A stretch of 30,462 bases of DNA from CAZPWQ01 sp964590495 (GTDB lineage Bacteria > Bacteroidota > Rhodothermia > Balneolales > Balneolaceae): the NCBI GenBank assembly GCA_964590495.1, contig CAZPWQ010000035.1:1-30462 (forward strand), read 5' to 3'. Below, in pieces: positions 1-9,200 of this stretch. Both the position numbers and the translations under genes were made by a program. The notes beneath the pieces were generated by a model. The model was not told where the DNA came from, did no database searches, and was given only the letters and a program-made list of their open reading frames with translations. Each line of letters starts with the position of its first letter. The stretch's first letter is position 1.

Positions 1-147
1 TCTAAAAGAGCGCAGTGGAGGTGAACACAGTGAACCGTAACGAAGTCGAAGGGCCGGCCTTTGAATCGTTGGAGGGATTTCGGTAGGCGGTAGGCAGCGG
101 CAGTTGACGGGGAAACCCTCAATAACTCAAAACTCAGTAAATCAAAA
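1..147. repeat. Gene-free left edge made of short word-like repeats
   Basis: No open frame is supportable here. The stretch contains an imperfect direct repeat (GTGAAC twice, 3 bases apart, about 22-36), a GGTAGGC doublet near 83-95, and a run of AACTCA/AATCAAAACT words near 122-147. The same AATCAAAACT words recur at 2830-2860 beside the 3' end of another minus-strand gene, so this is probably lineage-specific intergenic repeat DNA lying downstream of the membrane protein gene. Confidence 0.4.
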
Positions 148-1170
148 CTACGCCGGTGCGGATCGTACTGTCGGCTGCTGGTCGAGGTTTTCCACGTCAT
201 CGACGATGTCCAGTTTAAGATAATCCGTAAGCTCCTCCTGCATACTCTCCATAATGCGATCGGGATGTGTAATGCGGGTATAGAAAACGGTAAAATAGAC
301 CACCTTGATACCCGTCACGGTGACTGTCAGAAAGCTGCCGAACAGTTTGCCGAGATAGAGGGCAACTATCAGCGGCACCCATGAAAACTGGAGAGTGGTA
401 AACCAGTAGGCTGTCGGTTGTTCGGCACCCTGTATGGTTGACGAAGGCAGGTATCCGGCCAATAAAATCCCGAGTGCTACAGAAGTAATGATCAGTATAA
501 TATAAACAGGGATCATCACGCGTTTGGCTACATCGCCCAAAAAGTCGATCCCGAAAACCCCGACCAGTGCTTCGGGTACCTGGTCTTTGAGCTTTTTCAT
601 TTTTTTAACGGCCGGTGTGATATTTAATTTGTCTACGGCAACCGAAGGCAGCAGGTAGTGATTTACCAGATCCCAGGCTTCCTCCAGTCCCGATATAAAC
701 AACCGGATAAGTATCATCAGCATACCACCGCCAAACCATTTGCCTCTCTGGATGAAAGCCATTGCGATATCCAGCCAGGCAATTTTACGGGTTGTCGACT
801 GAATCTCTTTGCTGGCTCCGACGGATCCTTTGTAGGATGGATCGTTGCCGATAACCGTCTCATAAACGATCCAGCTCATCCGCATTTCCTGTTTGTTATA
901 GTAGAAGTATTTATAGATAAAAAGAACTACGGCAAGAAAGAACATCCAGCCCTCGAGGGGCAGTTCGAACCACCATCCCATAATTCCGTAAAAGAAACCG
1001 CTGACCATTACAAAATTGTAGATCAGCATCCGAAACCACGGCTTAACGATGTCTTCGTCTTTTCCTATAACACTGAGCGTGCTTTTGGCTAAATTTCCCA
1101 CCGCTTTCAGCCGGTTTTGAAATGGCAGCTTATCAAACGACTGAGTGGCCTTGGTGAAATCAAAACTCAT
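148..1170 (-). CDS. Multi-pass membrane protein of unknown function
   Basis: I do not recognise a family for this 340-residue protein. It begins with a charged, cytoplasmic-looking segment (1-45). Hydrophobic stretches follow at about 47-66, 73-90, 144-162, 218-242 and 262-298, which suggests five or six membrane passes. A soluble loop (about 95-140) separates the first and second clusters, and the tail (300-340) is acidic. No catalytic motif, signal peptidase site or transporter signature is visible. It stands alone between repeat-rich intergenic stretches and has no obvious operon partner. The start is the first ATG of the frame, with no Shine-Dalgarno sequence in front, as for most genes here. 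That it is a real gene is supported by its length and coherent membrane topology. Its function is unknown. Confidence 0.8.
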   Translation of the reverse strand: MSFDFTKATQSFDKLPFQNRLKAVGNLAKSTLSVIGKDEDIVKPWFRMLIYNFVMVSGFFYGIMGWWFELPLEGWMFFLAVVLFIYKYFYYNKQEMRMSWIVYETVIGNDPSYKGSVGASKEIQSTTRKIAWLDIAMAFIQRGKWFGGGMLMILIRLFISGLEEAWDLVNHYLLPSVAVDKLNITPAVKKMKKLKDQVPEALVGVFGIDFLGDVAKRVMIPVYIILIITSVALGILLAGYLPSSTIQGAEQPTAYWFTTLQFSWVPLIVALYLGKLFGSFLTVTVTGIKVVYFTVFYTRITHPDRIMESMQEELTDYLKLDIVDDVENLDQQPTVRSAPA

Positions 1171-1509
1171 ATAACTCCCTGTTAAATTAAGTATCTCCCT
1201 ATTATATACGTATCCGGGCTAAAATGAAGCTCAAAATAAGTGACATGGTTGATCTGCGTTCCTTTTTAGACTGATATTCTTATTACCTGTTGTGCCAATT
1301 CTGAAGCTTTTCAGACCCATCCTCAACTACGCCCAAAAAATGCCGGGCTACGTCGAGCAGGCTCCGGATCCTTCCCTGAAGGAGTGACTATCGGCTGGTT
1401 CAAGCGTCCACACTTGAACCTTTTCCGGCAATCAGCCAATTTCTGTAGGTGTGAGGATGTCCAATAAATCAAAAAGTTGCACAGTGAAATCAAATTAATG
1501 GAGTTGCCG
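1171..1509. other. Gene-free stretch with one small hairpin
   Basis: No convincing coding frame on either strand. It presumably contains the promoter of the membrane protein gene at its left end. The only clear structure is a hairpin with 8-bp arms, GGTTCAAG at 1397-1404 and CTTGAACC at 1413-1420, followed by TTTTCC. It resembles a weak terminator, but no gene ends immediately upstream on the plus strand. Confidence 0.4.
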
Positions 1510-1680
1510 GTAATCCAACCACCCCTAAATACCCTCCTTCCCCGAAAATGCTCGGGACAGGCATAAGGAGGGGATTATATTGCCCAAAAAGCCATGATTT
1601 TTTTAAAAAGGTGTCACTAATATGAATCGGCCCAATATTTCTCCTCTTATGAAGGGGAGACACAGAGGGGTTGGATTTAC
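1510..1680. repeat. Palindromic MITE/REP-like element
   Basis: About 170 bases are bounded by near-complementary ends: GTAATCCAACCACCCCT at 1510-1526 and AGGGGTTGGATTTAC at 1666-1680. Nested inside are further inverted repeats: CCCTCCTT at 1532-1539 with AAGGAGGG at 1565-1572, and CTCCTCTT with GAAGGGGAG around 1641-1659. The nested, GC-rich hairpins in AT-rich surroundings look like a non-autonomous palindromic element or the remains of two back-to-back copies. No transposase is present. It covers the longest possible 5' extension of the next gene, so that extension is unlikely to be translated. Confidence 0.5.
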
Positions 1681-1789
1681 AGGCTTTATTTATATATGCA
1701 GACATACAACATGTAAAAAATACTTTTTGGACAGCCTCATACCTTTGGTTTCGTTTGATAATGCAATTATTTTAATCCGGAAATGTGTT

Positions 1790-2665
1790 ATGCAAGAAAT
1801 AAAAATCAATCAAAACCTGATTATGGCAGTAATTAAAAATGCAGCAGTAGTATTAATTGTAATTTTATTGGCGGGATGTGGTGGAAAGGAAAAGGATTAT
1901 ATCGACCGGATGGCGATGGAGCATTCGAATGACAGCCCGGTCGGTAACGCTTCATCTGGGATTGATCAGACTGGTGAAGTCTCCGGGGAAGAAGTGGTGT
2001 ACGCAAATGTGCGCGGTGAAGAAGTTACTGGTTATCTGGCTCGTCCGGAGGATGCAATCGGAAATGAACCGGGAATCATTGTCATTCACGAGTGGTGGGG
2101 ACTCAATGAAAATATCCGCATGATGACTGATAAGCTGGCCGGTGAGGGATATTCCGCCCTGGCTGTAGATCTTTACAATGGTAAAGTCGCCGAGACCTCC
2201 GACAGTGCCGGCGACTACGCCGGTTCGGTAGAAATTAACCGGGCGCTGTCTAACCTGACACAGGCATATAATTACCTGCTGAATGAATACGGTGCAGAGA
2301 ATATCGGAACAATTGGCTGGTGTTTCGGAGGTGGCTGGTCACTGAGGATAGCCCTGGCACATCCTGAGGATATTGATGCTACCGTCATTTATTACGGCCG
2401 GCTGGTAACCGACAAAGAGGAGTTGGAAAAACTGGAGATGCCTATACTCGGAGTTTTTGGAGCTGAAGATCAGGGAATTCCGGTTCAGGATGTAAGGGAG
2501 TTTGAAAAAGCACTCACATCGCTGGATAAAGACGCCGATGTTCACATCTATGAAGGTGCCGGACACGCTTTTGCCAACCCTTCGGGAGAACGTTATCAAA
2601 AAGACGCCGCCGAAGATGCCTGGGCGAAAACGGTATCTTTTCTGGAGGAGAATCTGAAGCAGTAG
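1790..2665 (+). CDS. Dienelactone hydrolase-family lipoprotein
   Basis: This is an alpha/beta hydrolase of the dienelactone hydrolase family, predicted to be exported and lipid-anchored. Numbered from the start given here, a hydrophobic segment ends in Leu-Ala-Gly-Cys (Cys30), a lipobox. The hydrolase domain runs from about residue 65 to the end. It has the His-Glu-Trp-Trp-Gly segment near residue 100, the nucleophile elbow Gly-Trp-Cys-Phe-Gly-Gly (Cys178), an Asp in Gly-Ala-Glu-Asp (Asp227) and a His in Gly-His-Ala-Phe (His259). These form the family's Cys-Asp-His triad. The frame opens at 1622, but that extension runs through a palindromic repeat. Met codons at 1790 and 1823 both give a sensible lipoprotein signal peptide, and I cannot decide between them. 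The natural substrate is unknown. The stop codon lies in a repeat arm. Confidence 0.88.
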   Translation: MQEIKINQNLIMAVIKNAAVVLIVILLAGCGGKEKDYIDRMAMEHSNDSPVGNASSGIDQTGEVSGEEVVYANVRGEEVTGYLARPEDAIGNEPGIIVIHEWWGLNENIRMMTDKLAGEGYSALAVDLYNGKVAETSDSAGDYAGSVEINRALSNLTQAYNYLLNEYGAENIGTIGWCFGGGWSLRIALAHPEDIDATVIYYGRLVTDKEELEKLEMPILGVFGAEDQGIPVQDVREFEKALTSLDKDADVHIYEGAGHAFANPSGERYQKDAAEDAWAKTVSFLEENLKQ

Positions 2666-2674
2666 ACGGTAGAG

Positions 2675-2765
2675 TAGACGCCAGAGGCCAGACGCAAGAC
2701 GGGCCTGTCTGTCCGTCCCTAACATAGCTTGACCACAACGTCTGGCGTCTTACGTCTCGCGTCTA
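2675..2765. repeat. Imperfect inverted repeat between convergent genes (TAGACGC words)
   Basis: Two 27-base arms (2675-2701 and 2739-2765) match as reverse complements at 22 of 27 positions by hand alignment, with a 37-base spacer. Both arms are built from the iterated word (T)AGACGC/AGACG. The element starts 10 bases after the hydrolase stop and lies about 100 bases beyond the stop of the converging kinase gene. It could act as a bidirectional transcription terminator, but it lacks a clean U-run. Confidence 0.6.
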
Positions 2766-2795
2766 GCTTTTCGCTTATTGCTTTTATCCTGTGCA

Positions 2796-2826
2796 AATTC
2801 GCTCAATCCGCGTCATCCGCGTTCCA
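2796..2826. repeat. Dispersed ATCCGCG intergenic repeat, copy 1
   Basis: The word ATCCGCG occurs twice in tandem here, followed by TTCCATTCC. The same pattern, on the other strand, occurs at 22915-22947 and 24670-24699, with a single word at 23095. It is a short, degenerate intergenic repeat family with no coding potential. Confidence 0.45.
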
Positions 2827-2863
2827 TTCCCTCAGTAAATCAAAACTCAATCCCTCAAAACTA

Positions 2864-5800
2864 TTACTGCCTCGGCAGGGTGATAATGAATGTTGTACCC
2901 ATCCCTTCTCCGTCACTTTCTACGGAAATATTACCGCCCATTTCAGATATATAATTGGCACTGCTGTGAAGGCCAAAACCGTGACCACTCTCTTTTGTGG
3001 TAAAGCCCTGGGTGAATATCTTATTGATGTGTTTTTTGTGCACACCGCTGCCATTGTCTGAAATCCTCAAATATACCTTTTTATTATCCTGCCATGTTTT
3101 AAAGGTGATAACTTTATCATCCGATGGATTATCTATCATCGCCTCTTTAGCATTTTTGATAATGTTTACCAGGACATGCACCAGCTTGGTTTTTTGTGTT
3201 TTGACGGGATTTGTATTCCCAAGTTCTTTCTTCAGTTTGATATTATGACGTTCCATCGTACCGGCCTGCAGGGTCAATGCATCTTCTATTACTTCCGGTA
3301 AAGAAACCGATTCAGTCATCATTCCACTGGTTGCATATGTCTGCTGAGCGGCAATAATTTCATTGATCAGCTTAATTTTTTTATCAAGTCGCTCGATATG
3401 TTCCCTCATCTTCTCCCGCTCTTCTTTGAAAGGTTCTTCAAGGGCAAGGTAATATTTCAAGAGCATTTCAGCCCGTGAATCTTTAGCTATAAAACTTTTC
3501 AGGTCGCTTTTATTCTCGCGAAGAACATCGTTTGCTTTTGTGAAACGATCCAGCTGTGATCTGTTCAACGTATCTTCAATAATAGCAGATGAAGTATTCA
3601 CACTGTTTAAAATATTGCCAACGTTGTGTAAAACTCCGGCAGCAATGTCTGCCATTCCTGCTTTATGAGCATTTTCAACCAGCTCGTCTTTGGTCTGGTG
3701 AAGCTCGTGCAATGTTTCTTCAAGCTCCCTGTTTTTTTGATCCAGTTCAGAAGTTCTTTCGGCAATTTTGCTAGCAAGATACCGGTTCTGGCTCCGGATT
3801 TTACGGACCCGGTACTGGTAACCTCCAAAAACCAGCCCTGCGACAAAAAGTGCGGAGAGAATATAAAACCAGGTAGTTTGCCAGACTGGAGGTGTAATGA
3901 CAAGGGTGATTGCAGCTTCATTATCGTTCAACGTCCCGTCATTGTTGGTTGTTCTTACCCTCAGAGTATATTCGCCGGGAGCCAGATTGGTATACGTTGC
4001 AGTACGCCTGTTATCTACATAATTCCAGTCGGCCTCAAATCCCTCCATCTTATAGGCATACCGGACCTCCTTTATCTTATTGAAATTGAGAGCTGCATAA
4101 TCAAAAGTGAGAACGGTAGCCGTATGCGGAAGTTCGATACGCCGTGTCTGGCTTATATGCTTGTCCAGAGGTGAATCATTTCCAGTGGCTATCGACTTAT
4201 TGAAGATTTTAAAATCGGAAAAAACTACGGGATAGGTACGGGTATCTTTTTGCAGGCTGTCCGGATGAAATCTGTTGAAACCGTTGATTCCGCCGAAGTA
4301 CATGTACCCTTCGTTATCCTTATAATATGCAAGTGTATTAAATTCCCTGCCCTGCAGACCGTCATCGATGCCGTAATTTGTAAAAGTCTCCAATTCCGGG
4401 TCAAACCTGGAAATTCCGTTGTTGGTACTCAGCCAAAGATCCCCCTGATCGTCTTCAAGAATTCCTTTAACAATATTGCTGGGCAATCCGTCTGCTTCAT
4501 TGTACGGTGTAAAAAGTTGATTTTCACGATCAAAATGATGTAACCCACCTTCTGAGGTTCCGATCCAAAAATTTTCATTGCGGTCTACATGTATTGTCAG
4601 TACTACGTTACTGCGAAGACCATCATCCCCCTCATAAAAATTCCGAATATTCCCGTTCTGGCGGTCCAGTATTTTTAAACCTCCGCCATAGGTGCCAAGC
4701 CAGAAAGTGCCGTCTGGATCTTCATAGATATCCCTGATGACTCCTTCCAAAGCCTGGTACTGTGTAAATTCTCCTGTATCTGGGTTGTATTCACAGACTC
4801 CATTTCCATTGGTCCCGGCCCAAATATCTCCATCACGGTCCTCATAAAGTACAAATACATTATCCTGGCACACGCCGACCGGATCATCAGGATCGTAGGT
4901 AAAGTGTTGAAATGTACCGCTGCCGGGGTTGTATCGGCTGATACCGCCGCGATAATATCCGATCCACAGGTATCCTTCACTGTCTTCGAGCAGGGCCAGG
5001 ACCACGTTACTTGTGAGACTGTTTTCATTATTCGGGTTGTGCTTCAGTGTATGAAATTCCCCGGTTTCTCTGTCAAACCGATTAAGCCCGCCACCGTCGG
5101 TTCCGACCCAAATATTACCGCGGCTGTCTTCTAAAAATGCGGTAACGGAGTTGGAGCTGAGTGGATACTCAGCATACGGGTCGTATTGATAATGCTCAAA
5201 TCCCGGTTGCTTTCTGTCTGCAAAACTCAGCCCGCCCGAGTAGGTGCCGATCCACAGGATGTTATCATCATTCTCATACAGAGTATATATCGCATCATCA
5301 CTGATACTTCGCGGATTATCAAGATTGTTGGTATAATGGTAAAATTCATCCTCTCCCCGGTCGTATGCATTCAATCCGTTATTTTCCGTTCCAACCCACA
5401 AAATGCCCCGGCTGTCTTCCAGAATAGAAAAAACTGAATTTCCACTGAGGCTATTGGGGTCATTAGTATCATGCTGGTACCGCTGAAAAGTTTCATCATC
5501 CCGGTTAAACCGATTCAGCCCTCTGCCCGTCCCGATCCAAAGCACACCCTGACTGTCTTCATATATTACAGAAATATGATTATGACTGATACTGGATGGA
5601 TCAGACGAATTATGGCTATAAGTTCGGAACGACCGGCTTTCAGGATCCCAGAGATTCAGTCCATCCTTTGTACCGATCCACAGGTTGCCTTCGCTGTCGT
5701 CGTACAGGGCCGTGACCATATTACTGCTCAGGCTGCCGGTTTCGGTAGAGTCGGCAAAGAAATGCTCGAATTTTCCTGTTTCCCGGTTTAGCCTGTTCAG

Positions 5801-6298
5801 CCCTTGGTCGGTGCCAACCCAGAAACGCCCCCGGCTGTCTTCAAGGATACTTGAAATAGAGTTGTTACTGATTTCGTTTCCGATGTCAGGATAGGACCTT
5901 CGGTAAGAGAAGAACCTGTCGTTCTCCTTGTCCAGTCGGTTGAGTCCGGCGCCTGTTGTACCGATCCAGATATTGTTGCTTTTATCTTCATAAATATAGC
6001 TGATGTTATTTCCGCTTACTGTACTGGAATCCTCGGGATTATGTTTATAGACGGTCATCTCGTAACCGTTATATTTGTTCAGCCCATCATTGGTACCAAA
6101 CCACATATATCCTTCGCTGTCCTGTAAAATAGCAAAAACAGAACTCTGCGAGAGGCCGTCATCGGAGGTCAGATGATTAAACTCTATGTTTCTGATCTCC
6201 TGTCCCATTACATTTGCAGATGCAAAAAGGAGAAATAGAATAGTTAGTCCCGTAAATGTATAGCTTTTAAAAGACTGCATTTTATAGATCAATTTCAT
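2864..6298 (-). CDS. Propeller sensor histidine kinase A (last of four paralogues)
   Basis: This is a 1144-residue membrane sensor kinase. A signal peptide (about 1-32) is followed by about 14 Reg_prop-type blades with Trp-Ile-Gly-Thr-like signatures every 45-49 residues (65 to about 670), enough for two seven-bladed propellers. Then come a Y_Y_Y domain (about 725-800), one membrane helix (about 808-828) and a coiled coil (835-880). The kinase core has a non-canonical H-box with His891 in Gly-Val-Leu-His-Asn-Val-Gly-Asn, an N-box (Lys-Asn-Ala-Lys-Glu-Ala-Met, about 1048-1054), a G1 box DNGSGV (1081-1086) and a G2 box GHGFGL (1105-1110). No receiver or DNA-binding domain is fused. Its kinase core is the most divergent of the four around the H-box and N-box. 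The start overlaps the preceding gene by 17 bases. An alternative Met at 6280, just after that gene's stop, also gives a good signal peptide. Confidence 0.93.
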   Translation of the reverse strand: MKLIYKMQSFKSYTFTGLTILFLLFASANVMGQEIRNIEFNHLTSDDGLSQSSVFAILQDSEGYMWFGTNDGLNKYNGYEMTVYKHNPEDSSTVSGNNISYIYEDKSNNIWIGTTGAGLNRLDKENDRFFSYRRSYPDIGNEISNNSISSILEDSRGRFWVGTDQGLNRLNRETGKFEHFFADSTETGSLSSNMVTALYDDSEGNLWIGTKDGLNLWDPESRSFRTYSHNSSDPSSISHNHISVIYEDSQGVLWIGTGRGLNRFNRDDETFQRYQHDTNDPNSLSGNSVFSILEDSRGILWVGTENNGLNAYDRGEDEFYHYTNNLDNPRSISDDAIYTLYENDDNILWIGTYSGGLSFADRKQPGFEHYQYDPYAEYPLSSNSVTAFLEDSRGNIWVGTDGGGLNRFDRETGEFHTLKHNPNNENSLTSNVVLALLEDSEGYLWIGYYRGGISRYNPGSGTFQHFTYDPDDPVGVCQDNVFVLYEDRDGDIWAGTNGNGVCEYNPDTGEFTQYQALEGVIRDIYEDPDGTFWLGTYGGGLKILDRQNGNIRNFYEGDDGLRSNVVLTIHVDRNENFWIGTSEGGLHHFDRENQLFTPYNEADGLPSNIVKGILEDDQGDLWLSTNNGISRFDPELETFTNYGIDDGLQGREFNTLAYYKDNEGYMYFGGINGFNRFHPDSLQKDTRTYPVVFSDFKIFNKSIATGNDSPLDKHISQTRRIELPHTATVLTFDYAALNFNKIKEVRYAYKMEGFEADWNYVDNRRTATYTNLAPGEYTLRVRTTNNDGTLNDNEAAITLVITPPVWQTTWFYILSALFVAGLVFGGYQYRVRKIRSQNRYLASKIAERTSELDQKNRELEETLHELHQTKDELVENAHKAGMADIAAGVLHNVGNILNSVNTSSAIIEDTLNRSQLDRFTKANDVLRENKSDLKSFIAKDSRAEMLLKYYLALEEPFKEEREKMREHIERLDKKIKLINEIIAAQQTYATSGMMTESVSLPEVIEDALTLQAGTMERHNIKLKKELGNTNPVKTQKTKLVHVLVNIIKNAKEAMIDNPSDDKVITFKTWQDNKKVYLRISDNGSGVHKKHINKIFTQGFTTKESGHGFGLHSSANYISEMGGNISVESDGEGMGTTFIITLPRQ

Positions 6299-9200
6299 CC
6301 AATTCTTTAATCTTACGCGGGAAGAGTAAGGTAAATGTTGCTCCTTCTCCTTTTCCCCCGCTGCTTGCTTTCATTTTGCCACCCATTTCCGCCATATAAT
6401 TGGCACTGCTGTGCAGCCCGAATCCATGACCGCTCTTCTTGGTGGTAAATCCATGCGTAAATATTTTGTCAAGATGTTCCGGGTTGATTCCCGAACCGTT
6501 ATCGGTTACTGTAAGATATATATAGTTATCATCCTGCCACACTTTGATGGATATTTTTTTCTCTTTTGGAGGGTTACCGGTCATTGACTCTTTGGCATTT
6601 TTAAATACATTGACGAGTACGTGAATCAGTTTTGTTCGCTGGACTACAACCGGATCCACATCCTGCAGGTCTTTTTCAATTGTCAGGCCATGTCGTTCGA
6701 TAGATCCTGATTGCAAAGCCAGGGCATTATCTATTATATTAGAAAGGGACATATAATCGGCATGCATGCTCGCACTTGCGTAACTCTGCTGGGCGGCAAT
6801 CACTTCGTTGATCAATTCGATTTTTTCGATCAGCCGTTTCGATTGTTGAAGTATTTTCAACTGCTCATTCTGTAACGGTTCCTCCAGTTTTAAATAATAC
6901 TGCATCAGTTTTTTCCCTTTTGGGTTACTGGCAATAAACTCTTCAAGCCTGTCTATATGCTCACGTAAAATCGTGTTAGCTTCGGCTAATCCTCCGAGCC
7001 TGGACTGTTTTACAGTATCTCCTATTAACGAGGCCGATGTATTTACACTGTTAAGAATGTTGCCGACATTGTGAAGAACTCCGGTAGCGATGTCAGCCAT
7101 TCCCGCCTTATGAGCCTTTTCCACCAGCTCATCACGGGCTTTTTCCAATTGCTTCAGTGCCTTTTCGAGGTCACGGTTTTTAGTGTTCAGTTCAGATGTG
7201 CGATCGGTGACTTCTTTTTCAAGCCGTCTGCTATAGGCTTTGATACTTCGGACCCGGTATCGATACCCGGCGATAATTGCCGATCCGATAAATATCACAG
7301 CCAGCAGGTAAAACCAGGTGGTCTGCCAGAATGGGGGTGTAATAATCAGGGCGAGTGAGGTGCCCTCTTCGTTCCAAACCCCATCATTATTGGCGGCTTT
7401 CACGCGGAAAGTGTATTCTCCGGGATTCAGGTTGGTATAGGTGGCGTTGCGTTGTGTACCCACATAATTCCAGTCGTCTTCAAAACCCTCCATTATAAAT
7501 GCATATTGATTCTGCTCGGGCTTTGTATAATTCAGTGCCACAAAATCAAACGTGAAAACGCTGTGGTTATACGAAAGTATTAGTGTATCGGTGACAGAAA
7601 TATGTTCATCCAAAGGAGAATTTTCTTCTCCGATGGTTACCGATTTATTGAACAGTTTAAAATCCGTAAGATAGGTTGGGGGTGGATAAGGATTATCTGT
7701 AACACTGTCGGGATGAAATATATTAAAGCCGTTCATCCCGCCAAAAAGTAACTCTCCGCTGCTGAGTTTATGTGCGGCATAACGGGAAAACTCATTACCC
7801 TGCAGCCCATCGTTTTCATCGAAGTTATCAAAGGTTTTATCAAACGGGTCAAATTTGGATATTCCGTTGAGAGTCGCAATCCATAAATAACCTTTGTCGT
7901 CTTCAACTATGGATTTTATTTCACTACTAGGTAGTCCGTCTGATTTATAGTAATTAATAAAACCGTCGGTTTTATCCTCATATTTAGAAAGTCCGCCAGA
8001 AGTAGCTATCCAAATATTATTACGACTATCTTCTATTACCTGCTGAATTGAGTTATTTGGGATACTGGTGGAATCCTCATCGTTTGCTAAATAGTTTTTA
8101 AATTGTCCGCTGGTTTTATTTTCTGACTTCAACAAGCTCAGCCCCTCTATAGTCGAAAGCCAAATATTATTTCTGCTGTCTTCAAAAATCCTGACAATAT
8201 AAGGTGACTTCAGGCTGTATTCGTCTCCCAAATCAGGGGGAAAGATCTGAAGGTCCCCGCTGTTTTGATCGTATCTGTATAAACCCTCGCCAAAACCTGC
8301 CAGCCAGATATAATCGAACTCGCTGTCAAAATGGGTATCAAAAACATTTCGTACCGGATAATTGTAATTGTTGATCTTTTCCTGAAAAGTAATAAAATGC
8401 TCTTCCTGTGGGTCTGTCAGAATGTTAACTCCACCTCCCCAGGTACCAATCCAAAGCGTACCATCGCTATCCTCACTTATATTAATGACTGCATCCGACG
8501 TAATTGAATTGGTGTCTTCCGGATCATGTTCAAAAGAAGTAAATGCTCCTTTCGAGCGGTCGAAATAGTTTAATCCTCCGCCATCTGTTCCTATCCAGAT
8601 ATTTCCCTCTTCACCTTCGTGAAAATCTCTGACAATATTGTTACTCAGGCTGTTTTCTGCTGAATGAATATTCTGATAATGAGTGAATTTTGAATTGTAC
8701 CTGTCAGCCACATTCAATCCGGTTAATGCTGTACCGATCCAATATCGTCCTTGTCGATCTTCAAATATCGACCAGATTGAGTTGTGAGAAAGACTAAAAG
8801 GATCATCCGGATTATTACTGTAATGGAAAAAAGAATCATTTTCTCTGTTATATAAATGGAGCCCGCCGTTTTCATTGCCGACCCAGAGATTGCCTTTTCT
8901 GTCTATATAAAGACTGTAAATATCATTATTACCCAGGTTCAGATCCGACGTTTGACCGGGCTCATGCCTGTAGTGCCGGAAAATTACTTCATCATCCTTT
9001 GTAACCATTCGGTCGAGACCTGAACCCGTAGTACCTATCCAGAGGCTGCCGTCAGGATCTAATATCAACTCATCAATATAATCGGAGGCAATGGAATGTG
9101 GATTCGAAGAGTCGTGTCGAAAAACATCATCAATTTCGTCAGTATCTGTTCTATACTTGACTAACCCAATTTCAGATGTGGCAATCCACAATATATTGTT

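Noticed and set aside
658..1092. Plus-strand open frame of 144 codons
   Set aside because: It lies opposite the membrane protein gene and shows no coherent domain or hydrophobic pattern; a shadow frame.
1393..1425. tRNA-like GGTTCAAG segment
   Set aside because: There is an 8-bp hairpin but no cloverleaf, anticodon arm or acceptor stem around it.
1622..1789. 5' extension of the hydrolase frame by 56 codons
   Set aside because: It runs through a palindromic repeat and would bury the lipoprotein signal peptide; later Met codons at 1790 and 1823 give proper signal peptides.
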